Source: Azospirillum endophyticum
GTDB lineage: Bacteria > Pseudomonadota > Alphaproteobacteria > Azospirillales > Azospirillaceae
Assembly (NCBI RefSeq): GCF_016595245.1
Contig: NZ_JAENHM010000084.1
Coordinates: forward strand, 62,001-126,000
DNA length: 64,000 bases
Direction: 5' to 3'
The notes under the pieces: generated by a model
What the model was told of the DNA's origin: nothing
What the model saw: only the letters and a program-made list of their open reading frames with translations
Databases searched by the model: none
Program-made: the position numbers and the translations under genes
Shown here: positions 1-7,885 of the stretch, in pieces
How the letters are laid out: every line of letters starts with the position of its first letter
Numbering within the stretch: position 1 is the first letter of the stretch

Positions 1-549
1 CAGGAGCTTGGGGTTGCAGGCAAGCGCGATGGCGATCATGACGCGCTGGCGCATGCCGCCCGAGAACTGATGGGCGTAATCGTCGAGGCGGCTGGCGGCA
101 GAGGGAATGCGCACCTTGTCGAGAAGCGCCACCGCCTCGCGCCGCGCCTCGGCGGCCGAGAGGTTGCGGTGCTGGCGCAGCGTTTCCACCATGTGGAAGC
201 CGATCGTATAGACCGGATTGAGGCTCGTTTCCTGGAAGATCATGGCGATGTCGCCGCCACGGATGCGCCGCATCTCCTCGGACGGCAGCTTGAGGAGGTC
301 GCGCCCGCCGAACAGGACCTCGCCCTCGATCCGGCTCGTGGCCGGCGGCAGGAGGCGCATGATCGACATGGCCGTGACGCTCTTGCCCGAGCCGGATTCG
401 CCGACCACGGCCAGGGTCTGCCTGTTGCCGATCTCGAAGGACACGTCGTTGAGGACGCGCGTCCAACGCCCTTCCACCTGGAACGAGGTTCTGAGATTCC
501 GCACGGCAAGAAGGGGCGAGGAATCGCGCTGCGCTTTCGCCTGAACCAT
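1..549 (-). CDS. Peptide ABC transporter ATP-binding protein (OppD/DppD type), 3' end cut by the window
   Basis: ATPase subunit that powers peptide import at the inner membrane. The 183 visible residues contain a Walker A motif GESGSGKS at about residues 50-57, a Q-loop (MIFQETSLNP, about 103-112) and the ABC signature FSGGMRQRV at about 162-170; the Walker B motif and C-terminal peptide-transporter extension lie outside the window. The start codon overlaps the stop codon of the upstream permease by one base (TGATG), which indicates translational coupling. It is the last visible gene of an operon running substrate-binding protein, gamma-glutamyltransferase, two permeases, ATPase. Substrate specificity cannot be read from the ATPase; a role in di- or tripeptide or gamma-glutamyl compound uptake is inferred from neighbours. 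Confidence 0.93.
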   Translation of the reverse strand, partial: MVQAKAQRDSSPLLAVRNLRTSFQVEGRWTRVLNDVSFEIGNRQTLAVVGESGSGKSVTAMSIMRLLPPATSRIEGEVLFGGRDLLKLPSEEMRRIRGGDIAMIFQETSLNPVYTIGFHMVETLRQHRNLSAAEARREAVALLDKVRIPSAASRLDDYAHQFSGGMRQRVMIAIALACNPKLL

Positions 550-1493
550 CAGCCACGGCCTTTCGGATTGAACACGTCGCGGAACTGGTCGCCCACAAGG
601 TTGATCGCGACGATGGTCACGAGGAGGGCGATGCCGGGATAGAAGGACAACCAGTATTGCCCGGACAGAAGGTACTGGTAGCCGTTGGAGATCAGGAGCC
701 CGAGGCTCGGCTCGGTGACGGGAACGCCCAAGCCCAGGAACGACAGGGTCGCTTCGAGAGAGATCGCGCGTCCGACCTGGATCGTGCCCATGACGATCAG
801 CGGCGGCAGGCAGTTGGGCAGGAGGTGGCGGAAGATGATCCGGCGCATGGGAACGCCGAGGCAGTCCGCCGCCTGGATGTATTCGCGCCGGCTCTCCACC
901 AGCGCGGTGCCGCGCGCCGTGCGCGCATAGCTGGCCCATTCCACGATGATGAGCGCGAGCACCACGTTCTGGACGCCCTTGCCGAGGAAGGCGAGGATCA
1001 TCAGCGCCACGAGGATCGAGGGAAAGGAGAGCTGGAGATCGACGATGCGCATGATCGCCGTCTCGGTCCGCCCGCCGACATAGGCGGCGAAGAGTCCGAG
1101 CGAGGCTCCCACAAGGGCCGCCACCAGGGCCGACACGACGCCGACGCTGAGCGAGATGCGCAGGCCGTAGAGGATGGCCGAGAAGAGGTCGCGCCCCTGG
1201 TCGTCGGTGCCCAGGAGATAGGTGTAGCCCCCGGCCGCCGACGGGGAGCCCGGCTCCAGCATCCCGTCCATGATGTCGAGCTGCATGAGGTCGTAGGGGT
1301 TCTGCGGCGTCAGGAGCGGCGCGAAGACGGCGGCCAGCACCACGAGAGCGAGCACGACAAGGGCCGTCATGGCGAGCGGGGAGCGGGCGAAGTCGCGGGC
1401 GACCCGGACCCAGGGCCCCCGCGTCGCGCCGCCGATTGGGCCGCCGATCGGGCCGGCAGTCGGTGTCGGCGGCTGGTCCGGAACCGGGGTCAT
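549..1493 (-). CDS. Peptide ABC transporter permease (DppC/OppC type)
   Basis: Inner-membrane permease of 314 residues. A Pro/Gly-rich cytoplasmic N-terminus (about 35 residues) precedes a first membrane segment (MTALVVLALVVLAAVFAPLL) and the OppC-type N-terminal domain with the LLGTDDQGRDLFS motif typical of the DppC family. The binding-protein-dependent transport domain with about five further membrane segments follows; the EAA-loop region reads EYIQAADCLGVPMRRIIFRH. The ATG overlaps the stop of the preceding permease by four bases, and that overlap decides the start. It pairs with the upstream DppB-type permease as the transmembrane heterodimer. Family assignment is firm, substrate is not. 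Confidence 0.93.
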   Translation of the reverse strand: MTPVPDQPPTPTAGPIGGPIGGATRGPWVRVARDFARSPLAMTALVVLALVVLAAVFAPLLTPQNPYDLMQLDIMDGMLEPGSPSAAGGYTYLLGTDDQGRDLFSAILYGLRISLSVGVVSALVAALVGASLGLFAAYVGGRTETAIMRIVDLQLSFPSILVALMILAFLGKGVQNVVLALIIVEWASYARTARGTALVESRREYIQAADCLGVPMRRIIFRHLLPNCLPPLIVMGTIQVGRAISLEATLSFLGLGVPVTEPSLGLLISNGYQYLLSGQYWLSFYPGIALLVTIVAINLVGDQFRDVFNPKGRG

Positions 1494-2473
1494 CGGGCGC
1501 TTCCCTTCTGGCCGAGGCGAACGCGCGGATCGAGGAGCGTATAGACCACGTCGACCGCGAAATTGATCCAGACGAACACGACCACGATCAGCAGGAGGTA
1601 GGCGACGATGATCGGCCGGTCGAGGACGTTGATGCTGTCGATGATGAGCTTGCCCATGCCGGGCCAAGCGAAGATCGTCTCGGTCACCACCGAGAAGGCG
1701 ATCACCGAGCCGAATTCGATGCCGATCACGGTGACGATCGGGATCATGATGTTCTTGAGGACATGCAGGCTGATGACTCGCTGCTCGGTGAGCCCGCGCG
1801 CCCGGGCGTAGCGGATGTAGTCCTGCGGCAGCACCTCGCGCACGCCCGCCCGTGTCAGGCGCATGATGAGCGCCATCTTGAAAAGCGAGAGGTTGAGGGC
1901 CGGAAGCAGGAGATGGCGCCAGCCGTCCGCCGTCAGGAACGACCATTGCAGGCCGAAGAGCGAGGCCGTTTCGCCTCGCCCACCGGAGGGCAGCCAGCCG
2001 AGCTGCACCGCGAACACCATGATCAGCATGAGGCCGATCCAGAAGGTGGGCAAGGAGAAGCCGAGGATGCTGCCCGCCATCAGAAACTTGGCGAGCCAGG
2101 ATTGCGAGCGCAGGCCGGCATAGAGGCCGAGCGGCAGGCCGACCAGCGTGGCGAAGCCGACCGCGATCACCGCAAGCTCCAGCGTGGCGGGCATCCGCTG
2201 AAGGATGACCTGGAGCGCCGGCTGGTTGAAGACGTAGCTGTTGCCGAGGTCGCCTTGGAGCGCCGCCTTGAGGAACTCCACATATTGCCAGACCAGGGGT
2301 TGGTCGAGGCCGAGTTCGGCGATCACGCGCAGCCGCTCCGCCTGATCGGCGTCGGGCGAGATGAGGATGTCGACCGGGTTGCCGATCACGTTGAGGCCGA
2401 CGAAAACGATGATCGACATCGCGACCATCACCAGAACGGCTTGAAGGAGCCGTTTCAAGAGCCACAGGATCAT
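1490..2473 (-). CDS. Peptide ABC transporter permease (DppB/OppB type)
   Basis: Inner-membrane permease of 327 residues with the typical DppB start: a short cytoplasmic tail, one membrane helix (VLVMVAMSIIVFVGLNVIGN), a roughly 60-residue periplasmic stretch, then a transport domain with about five helices. The coupling loop contains REVLPQDYIRYARARGLTE, the characteristic EAA-like sequence of this family. Length matches the usual 310-340 residues. It lies 66 bases downstream of the gamma-glutamyltransferase gene and overlaps the next permease by four bases, so all belong to one operon. Confidence 0.93.
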   Translation of the reverse strand: MILWLLKRLLQAVLVMVAMSIIVFVGLNVIGNPVDILISPDADQAERLRVIAELGLDQPLVWQYVEFLKAALQGDLGNSYVFNQPALQVILQRMPATLELAVIAVGFATLVGLPLGLYAGLRSQSWLAKFLMAGSILGFSLPTFWIGLMLIMVFAVQLGWLPSGGRGETASLFGLQWSFLTADGWRHLLLPALNLSLFKMALIMRLTRAGVREVLPQDYIRYARARGLTEQRVISLHVLKNIMIPIVTVIGIEFGSVIAFSVVTETIFAWPGMGKLIIDSINVLDRPIIVAYLLLIVVVFVWINFAVDVVYTLLDPRVRLGQKGSAR

Positions 2474-2539
2474 CGAAGGCCTCCTGACGGGAATGAGGCA
2501 GGGGAGATGCGGGCAGGCGGCGCCGACCCGCGTCTGCGA

Positions 2540-4159
2540 TCACGCCACCGGCGCGGGAACGGACAGGGCCATGCCGTCGCGCTGGGGGTCCGCCCCGCCG
2601 GTGCAGCGCCCCTCGTCGATGCGGATGCCGTGAAGAGCCGCGAAGGGATAGCTCTGCCAGGACCGCTTCACGTCGTACCCGTCGGCCTCCAGCGCGTCGG
2701 TGACGCGTCGGGTGATGCGGTTCGACACGTCGATCGCGTTGGATACGGCGACGACGCGCGGTGCGCTGACGGCTTCCAGCATCGACATGTCGAAGTCGAT
2801 CACGTTCATGATACCCTGCGCCACGGCCGGGGCGATGTAGCTGCCACCCGGCGCTCCGATGACGATGAAAGGGTCCTCGCCCTTGAACACGATCGTGGGC
2901 GCGGCCGAACTCGGGCGACGCTTGCCGGGCGCAATGGAGCCGGCGCGGCCGGGACGCGGGTCGAAACGGCTCATCAGCCCGTTGTACATGAAGCCGAGGC
3001 CGTCGCTGATCGCGCCCGAGGGACTGCCGAGCGAATGGGTCAGCGCCACGACATTGCCTTGAGCGTCGATCACCGAGACATGGGTCGTGTCGCGCGAGGA
3101 ACTGTCGAGGCGGGTGACGCTCGCCCGCTCGCCGGCCCGGATGGAATCGGCCAATTCGCGAGCATAGGCCTTGGACGTGAGGCGCTCGACCGGCACCTCG
3201 ACATAGGCGGGGTCGCCCATGTAGCGGTCCTTGTCGATCGTCATGCGCTTCATCGCCTCGGCGAGATGGCGCACATGCTCGGTCGAGCCATGCCCCATGC
3301 CGGCGATGTCGAAGTTCTCCAGGATGTTCAGGAGTTGAAGCATCGACATGCCGCTTCCCGGCGGCGGGCTGGTGGCGATCCGGTAGCCCCGGTAGTCCCC
3401 CCGCAGCGGCTCGGTGGACGACAGGGAGTAGGCGGCCAGATCCTCGCGCGAGATCAGGCCGCCGTTGCGCACCATGTCGTCGGCGATCTCCTCGGCGATC
3501 TCGCCGGTGTAGAAGAGATCGGCGCCGCCGCGCATCAGGCGTTCCAGCGTGTTGGCGAGATCGGGATTGGTGACGATGTCGCCCGGCCGCTTCAGGCTGC
3601 CGTCAGGCCGGAAATAGATCTCCCGGCCCGTGCGGCTGTAGCGCAGCTTGTCGACCGTGTTGATCTGACCCGAGCTCTTCTGGTCCAGCGACCAGTACCA
3701 GTGAACATGCGGTCGCACCATGAAACCCCGCCGGGCCTGGTCGAGCGCCGGCGCGATGACGTCGCTCCAGTCCATCGTGCCGAAGCGGCCGAGGACGTGG
3801 TCGTAGCCCTTGACGCTGCCCGGCGTGCAGGCGGCAAGATAGCCGATCTCGTTGATGTTGCCGTCGAGAAGATAGGCGAAACCGTCGCGCGACTGGCCGA
3901 CGAGCTTCGACGTCCACATGTCCTCCCTCGCCGACAGCGAGGCCTTGCCATAGAACTCCACGATCTCATGCACGCCGCGCGAGGGCATGTAGACCTGCAT
4001 CGAGCCGAAGCCGCCGATGCCGCACATCTGGGGGTCCACCACCCCTTGCACGAAGGCGCAGGCGATCGCGGCGTCGATGGCGTTGCCGCCGCGCTCCAGA
4101 ACCATCGCCCCGGCCTCGACGGCTTCGGGTTGGGGAGCGACGATCATCGCGTTCTTCAT
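2540..4159 (-). CDS. ggt: Gamma-glutamyltransferase, apparently cytoplasmic
   Basis: Ntn-hydrolase of 539 residues that cleaves gamma-glutamyl bonds (glutathione and related compounds), made as a precursor that self-cleaves before a catalytic threonine. The start of the small subunit is visible as DTTHVSVIDAQGNV, and the family motifs ERGGNAIDAAIA near the N-terminus, CGIGGFG, and GAPGGSYI in the C-terminal half are present. The start chosen (MKNAMIVAP) has AAGGA at a usable distance; an in-frame ATG at 4186 lacks one. No signal peptide is visible, although many GGTs are periplasmic. It sits between the substrate-binding protein and permease genes of a peptide ABC transporter, so intracellular cleavage of an imported gamma-glutamyl substrate is the likely job (inference). 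Confidence 0.92.
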   Translation of the reverse strand: MKNAMIVAPQPEAVEAGAMVLERGGNAIDAAIACAFVQGVVDPQMCGIGGFGSMQVYMPSRGVHEIVEFYGKASLSAREDMWTSKLVGQSRDGFAYLLDGNINEIGYLAACTPGSVKGYDHVLGRFGTMDWSDVIAPALDQARRGFMVRPHVHWYWSLDQKSSGQINTVDKLRYSRTGREIYFRPDGSLKRPGDIVTNPDLANTLERLMRGGADLFYTGEIAEEIADDMVRNGGLISREDLAAYSLSSTEPLRGDYRGYRIATSPPPGSGMSMLQLLNILENFDIAGMGHGSTEHVRHLAEAMKRMTIDKDRYMGDPAYVEVPVERLTSKAYARELADSIRAGERASVTRLDSSSRDTTHVSVIDAQGNVVALTHSLGSPSGAISDGLGFMYNGLMSRFDPRPGRAGSIAPGKRRPSSAAPTIVFKGEDPFIVIGAPGGSYIAPAVAQGIMNVIDFDMSMLEAVSAPRVVAVSNAIDVSNRITRRVTDALEADGYDVKRSWQSYPFAALHGIRIDEGRCTGGADPQRDGMALSVPAPVA

Positions 4160-4270
4160 GTGGTTTCGTCCTTGGGTCTTTGACATCGGGCCGCGCGGCA
4201 GCGGCCCCCGCGGCGGGGCGGCGGCGGCGGGGTGAAGGTGCGGAGAGGGGAGAAGGGGAGCGGGCGGGCG

Positions 4271-5866
4271 TCAGGCGCGCGGCGTGGCCGCGAGCGCCAT
4301 CGTGTACTGGTCGGCGCGCGCGGTGTATTCGACCGACCGCTTGGCGCCCCAACTGACCCCCTCGTGATGAAGCGGGATCAGAGCGTGCCCGTTGAAGACG
4401 ATCTCGCTCGCTTCGCCGAGGAGCGAAGCCCGCTTGGCGTCGTCGAGCGTGCTCGTGGCCTCCTTGACCAACGCGTCGAGGCGCGGATTGGAGTAGCGGC
4501 CGTAATTGCTCGAGCCGGTGCCGGCTTTCTTGTCGTAGGTCACGCTGAGCGCGACCAAAGGATTGGACGTCTCGCCGGTGTTGACGCCCCAGGCCCCCAG
4601 CATGCAGCTGAATTCGGCAGCGCTCACCCGGCCGGAATAGACCGACCAGGGCAGAACCTCCACGGTCGAGGAGATGCCGATGCGCGCCAGCATCTGGGCC
4701 ACCGCCTGGACGATCTTGGCGTCGTTCACATAGCGGTCGTTCGGACCGTGCAGCGTCAGCTTGAAGCCGTTGGGATAGCCCGCTTCCGCCAGCAGCGCCT
4801 TGGCCTTGGCCGGATCGTAGGTCGGCCCCGCGATCGCATCCGACGTGCCGAACCCGCCCTTCGGCAGGAATTGAGTGGCCACCAGCGCGTTGCCGCCCAT
4901 GATGCGCTCGACGATGGCATCGCGGTTGATCGCCATGCCGATGGCCTGACGGACCCGCTCGTCCTTGAACGGGTTCTTCGTCAGCGGGCGGCCGTCATGG
5001 CCTGTGACGAATGGAGTGACGTCGCGTTCCTGGTCCATCGCCATATAGACGAAACGGCTGGAAACGCCGGTCACGAGATGCAGGCCGTCTTTGCCTTTGA
5101 TCAGGCGCTCGCCTTCGGTGGGAACTGCGTCGATGAGGTCGAGATCGCCGGCCAGGAGCCCGGCGACCCGCGCGCCGTCATCCGTGAGGACGCGCAGGGC
5201 GACGGTGGCCCAGGGCGCCTTCCCGCCCCAATAGGCGTCGTTGCGCTTGAGAAGCGTCTGGCTGCCGTTGGTGAAGCTGTCGAGAAGGTAGGGGCCGGTG
5301 CCGATGGCCGCCTTGCCGGAGTTGAAGTCGGCGGACGATGCGTCCTTGAACTTCGCGCGGATGATGCGAAGGCGCGTCAGCGAGTTCGGCAGGATCGGGT
5401 CGGGAGCCTTGGTCTCGATGATGATGCTGTTGGGTGCATCGCCCGACGAGACCGACTTGATGGTGCGCGTGTAGTTGCGGAAGGAGGACGGGCTCGGCAG
5501 ATCGGTCGCGCGCTGCACGGAGACCTGAATATCCTCCAGCGTCAGGGGCGAGCCGTCCGAGAAGGTGATGCCCTCATGGAGCTTGAACTCCCAGCGCGTG
5601 TCGTCGATCGGCCGCCAGGACGCCGCCAGTCCCGGCACGGGCTTGGAGGCCGGATCGTTGACGACGAGAGACTCGAAGATGTGCGCGTTGACCGCGTTGT
5701 TCGGCACGTTGTTGGCCGCGTGCGGGTCGATGCTGGTGTTGGGGGCGCCGAGACCCACGCGAAGTGCTCGGGCGTCCTGGGCAAGCCCAGGTCGCGCGAT
5801 CAGCGGCATGGTCGCGAAAGCCCCGAGCGTTGCGGCCAGCATCTGCCGGCGATCCAAGGTCATCAT
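4271..5866 (-). CDS. Peptide ABC transporter substrate-binding protein (SBP family 5)
   Basis: Periplasmic solute-binding protein of about 531 residues, the usual size of DppA/OppA-type proteins. The N-terminus has a twin-arginine-like signal (DRRQMLAATLG) ending in an ALA-type site before QDARALRVGLG. Family 5 hallmarks are visible: an ASWRPIDDTRWEFKLHEGITFSDGSPL region near residue 80 and repeated Gly-Tyr-Pro/Asn-Gly elements (EAGYPNGF). The start ATG has AGAGGA six bases upstream; an in-frame ATG at 5899 would add 11 residues before the signal. First gene of the operon, behind a good sigma-70-like promoter. With the co-transcribed gamma-glutamyltransferase, a gamma-glutamyl peptide or glutathione-like ligand is plausible but unproven. 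Confidence 0.92.
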   Translation of the reverse strand: MMTLDRRQMLAATLGAFATMPLIARPGLAQDARALRVGLGAPNTSIDPHAANNVPNNAVNAHIFESLVVNDPASKPVPGLAASWRPIDDTRWEFKLHEGITFSDGSPLTLEDIQVSVQRATDLPSPSSFRNYTRTIKSVSSGDAPNSIIIETKAPDPILPNSLTRLRIIRAKFKDASSADFNSGKAAIGTGPYLLDSFTNGSQTLLKRNDAYWGGKAPWATVALRVLTDDGARVAGLLAGDLDLIDAVPTEGERLIKGKDGLHLVTGVSSRFVYMAMDQERDVTPFVTGHDGRPLTKNPFKDERVRQAIGMAINRDAIVERIMGGNALVATQFLPKGGFGTSDAIAGPTYDPAKAKALLAEAGYPNGFKLTLHGPNDRYVNDAKIVQAVAQMLARIGISSTVEVLPWSVYSGRVSAAEFSCMLGAWGVNTGETSNPLVALSVTYDKKAGTGSSNYGRYSNPRLDALVKEATSTLDDAKRASLLGEASEIVFNGHALIPLHHEGVSWGAKRSVEYTARADQYTMALAATPRA

Positions 5867-5914
5867 AGCAAGTCCTCTGGCTATGCCTCGCCTCCCCACG
5901 GGCGATCGGACGTC

Positions 5915-5942
5915 ACCATAAGACCTTTTTTGTACGTGTCAA
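5915..5942 (-). promoter_or_regulatory. Sigma-70-like promoter of the peptide transporter/ggt operon
   Basis: On the minus strand the sequence reads TTGACA, a 16-base spacer, then TATGGT. The -35 hexamer is a perfect consensus and the -10 is close. It points into the substrate-binding protein gene with about 40 bases of leader. It is the best-looking promoter in the window and adjoins a palindrome likely to be bound by the divergent IclR regulator. Confidence 0.6.
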
Positions 5943-5957
5943 TATAGCCGATCCACT

Positions 5958-5974
5958 GGTTCATCTAGTGAACC
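5958..5974. promoter_or_regulatory. Palindromic operator candidate between ggt operon and iclR gene
   Basis: GGTTCA-TCTAG-TGAACC is a perfect 6-bp inverted repeat with a 5-base centre, placed 15 bases upstream of the -35 box of the divergent operon. IclR-type regulators bind short palindromes in such divergent regions, so the neighbouring IclR protein is the likely binder. It overlaps a possible GTG start at 5968, one reason to prefer a later start for that gene. Confidence 0.5.
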
Positions 5975-6057
5975 GATTTGGGGGTTTCGCTTTTGGCGTC
6001 TGCGCGGTAGACAGGCCTTCGGTCGTTAGCCGGCCGGGCGAATTGGGGGCTGATCGA

Positions 6058-6825
6058 TTGAGCGAAACCAGTGAGAGCCGCTATTTCGTCGACGCGGTGG
6101 ACAAAGCGGCGGCCCTGCTGCTCCTCATTGCGTCGGAACCGGGCCTGGGCTTGTCGGAGGTCGCGCGACGCAGCGGGGAAAGCAAGGCGCGGGTCCTGCG
6201 GCTGTTGCGCACGCTCGAGATGCGCGGGCTCGTGACCTGCACCCCCCAGACCCGTGTCTACAAACTCGGTTACGCCGCCGCGCTGATCGGACGGGCGGCG
6301 ATGGAACAAGTGGATCTCGTGCAACTTGGCCAACCCATCCTGGAGCGCCTCGGAAGGGAGTTCAACGAGACCGCGCAGCTTCGCATCCGGGAAGGCGACC
6401 AAAGCCTTTGCGTCGCGTTCTGGGAGCCGCAGCGCGAATTGCGGGTCCATACGACGCTCAACCGGCGTCGCCCCCTTCACGCCGGATCGGGCAAGCTGCT
6501 GCTGGCCTTTGCGCCCCCGCTGCTTCGGGGCGAAATCCTGTCACGGCCACTGCCGGCCCTGACCGACAACACCAGCACGGACGCATCGGTTGTGATGGCG
6601 CAGCTCGAGGAAATCCGCTCCAATGGCTATTGCGTGAGCCGGGGCGAAGTGACGCGAGACCTCGTCTCCGTGAGCGCTCCCATTCTGGGACCGGACGGAC
6701 TCGCGGACGCATCCATTCTCATCAGCGCACCGGCAACACGCTTGCCCGACGGCATTCTCGAACGGTGCATCGCCTCCGTCAGGACGGCGGCCGCCGAACT
6801 GTCGTCCATGCTCGGCCGCTCATGA
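6058..6825 (+). CDS. IclR family transcriptional regulator
   Basis: DNA-binding regulator of about 255 residues with the two usual parts: an N-terminal winged helix (FVDAVDKAAALLLLIASEPG, then LSEVARRSGESKARVLRLLRTLE) and a C-terminal IclR effector domain (PLHAGSGKLLLAF and the closing VSVSAPILGPDG... ASILISAP). A TTG start is chosen because GGGGG lies about 8 bases upstream and the protein then has normal family length; a GTG at 5968 would add 30 atypical residues and overlap the palindrome. It is divergent from the peptide transporter/ggt operon and is its probable regulator. The effector is unknown. Confidence 0.88.
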   Translation: MSETSESRYFVDAVDKAAALLLLIASEPGLGLSEVARRSGESKARVLRLLRTLEMRGLVTCTPQTRVYKLGYAAALIGRAAMEQVDLVQLGQPILERLGREFNETAQLRIREGDQSLCVAFWEPQRELRVHTTLNRRRPLHAGSGKLLLAFAPPLLRGEILSRPLPALTDNTSTDASVVMAQLEEIRSNGYCVSRGEVTRDLVSVSAPILGPDGLADASILISAPATRLPDGILERCIASVRTAAAELSSMLGRS

Positions 6826-6930
6826 AGACCACGCGCGGCGGAGTCAAGCTGAAGTGCGACGACACGCTTTTGTTGATCTGGCGGCCTGCTTCTTAGCCAT
6901 TGGCGCAGGGGATGAGAGTTCGTGCCGGTA

Positions 6931-6985
6931 GTCCACAGGCTTGATCCGCGCGCCTCCATCGCGAGGGCGGATCAAGCCTGTGGAC
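6931..6985. repeat. Perfect 19-bp inverted repeat with 17-base loop
   Basis: The arm GTCCACAGGCTTGATCCGC (6931-6949) is matched exactly by its reverse complement at 6967-6985. No T-run follows, so it is not a textbook intrinsic terminator, though it could end the iclR transcript 105 bases upstream. Its length and perfection, and the IS30 fossil beginning about 75 bases further on, suggest a REP-like element or a palindromic insertion hot spot. The rest of the 6826-7061 gap shows nothing else. Confidence 0.8.
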
Positions 6986-7061
6986 CCACCGGTGCGAGCG
7001 ACGGGGCAGGGGAGACCTGCTGGTTTCTCGGCCTCTCACATGGTCCGGCCATTGCCGGTAT

Positions 7062-7662
7062 CTACTGCCCCGTCTTGGAAGCCGTCAGATTGGCTGCAAA
7101 GACTTCGGCTGGGGTGCTGTAGTCAAGGCAGCGGCGTGGCGTATCGTTGAGCCGCTTCGCAAGGGCGGAAAGTGCCGAGCCATTGCGCTCCGCTACCGGA
7201 ACGCCCAGAGGCAAATACCGCCGCATTGGCAATAAGGATGTGATAACGGCTCTGACACTCCTGAAGAGACGTGATGTTGGACTCGCCAAACTGAGGGCTG
7301 AAGATCACCAAGTCACATTCCCATTGCCCGAAGCTCTGCCGGGTCTCCACCTCGGCCTGACTGATTGGCGATCGAGCGCGCGGCGGGAATCGGACTGCTG
7401 CGTGGTTTGGGACCCATGCGCTTGCGACGCCGACGCCGGGCGACGGCTAAAAAGTGCGTAGAGATTGAGGGTTTTGCCTTCCGGGCCATAGATGAAGCGG
7501 TAGATCGTCTCGTGAGACACCGTCTCACCGGAGTTCCCGGTGGATGGTCGAGCGGTGACGACCCAGAGCCGCAGCGATTGCCGTCACCGGCATCTTGGCG
7601 TCGTGCATGTCCTGTATATGGCGCCGCTCGGCAAAATCGATCTGCGAATACTGCTCACCCAT
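7062..7662 (-). pseudogene. IS30 family transposase, internally deleted and frameshifted
   Basis: Read on the minus strand from an ATG at 7662, the frame gives a helix-turn-helix start (MGEQYSQIDFAERRHIQ, then AIAAALGRHRSTIHREL) that stops almost at once. A second frame resumes with VSHETIYRFIYGPEGKTLN, a further frame holds FGQWECDLVIFSPQFGESNITS, and the C-terminal piece reads NGSALSALAKRLNDTPRRCL. These are IS30 transposase landmarks in the right order, but roughly 100 residues between the DNA-binding domain and SHETIY are missing and several frameshifts separate the rest. The ORF fragments are therefore remnants of one dead gene. A possible element end (GTTGCACTTCAGAATAGAAC) lies near 7691; no matching end was found on the other side. 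Confidence 0.85.
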
Positions 7663-7837
7663 CAGCGCTCACCACCCGTAAACCCCTGTGCTTACAAGAA
7701 AGTTGCACTTCAGAATAGAACCCACCCCGCATACAGGTTGAAAACGCATAACATCAGTTATGGAAATATTGAAATTTATGCGACATCGCATGATGGTCCG
7801 AGTTGCACGCGGCTTCATGCATATGCTTCTGGCAGCC

Positions 7838-7876
7838 CCCACACCGGCGGTCGCGATCGGCGACCACCGGTGTGGG
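7838..7876 (-). terminator. Rho-independent-like terminator after the TRAP operon
   Basis: A 17-bp stem (CCCACACCGGCGGTCGC and its near-perfect complement, one mismatch) with a 5-base loop begins ten bases past the stop codon of the TRAP large permease gene. The position fits termination of that operon. There is no strong T-run on the minus strand, so it may act as an RNA-stabilising 3' hairpin. Confidence 0.65.
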
Positions 7877-7885
7877 TCCGTATTT

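Noticed and set aside
1436-4183. A 915-codon open frame on the plus strand
   Set aside because: Antisense to the permease and ggt genes, which have clear motifs and overlapping starts.
6931-6985. The 19-bp inverted repeat as the terminal inverted repeats of an insertion sequence
   Set aside because: The arms are only 17 bases apart, so no element fits between them; a single palindrome is a better reading.
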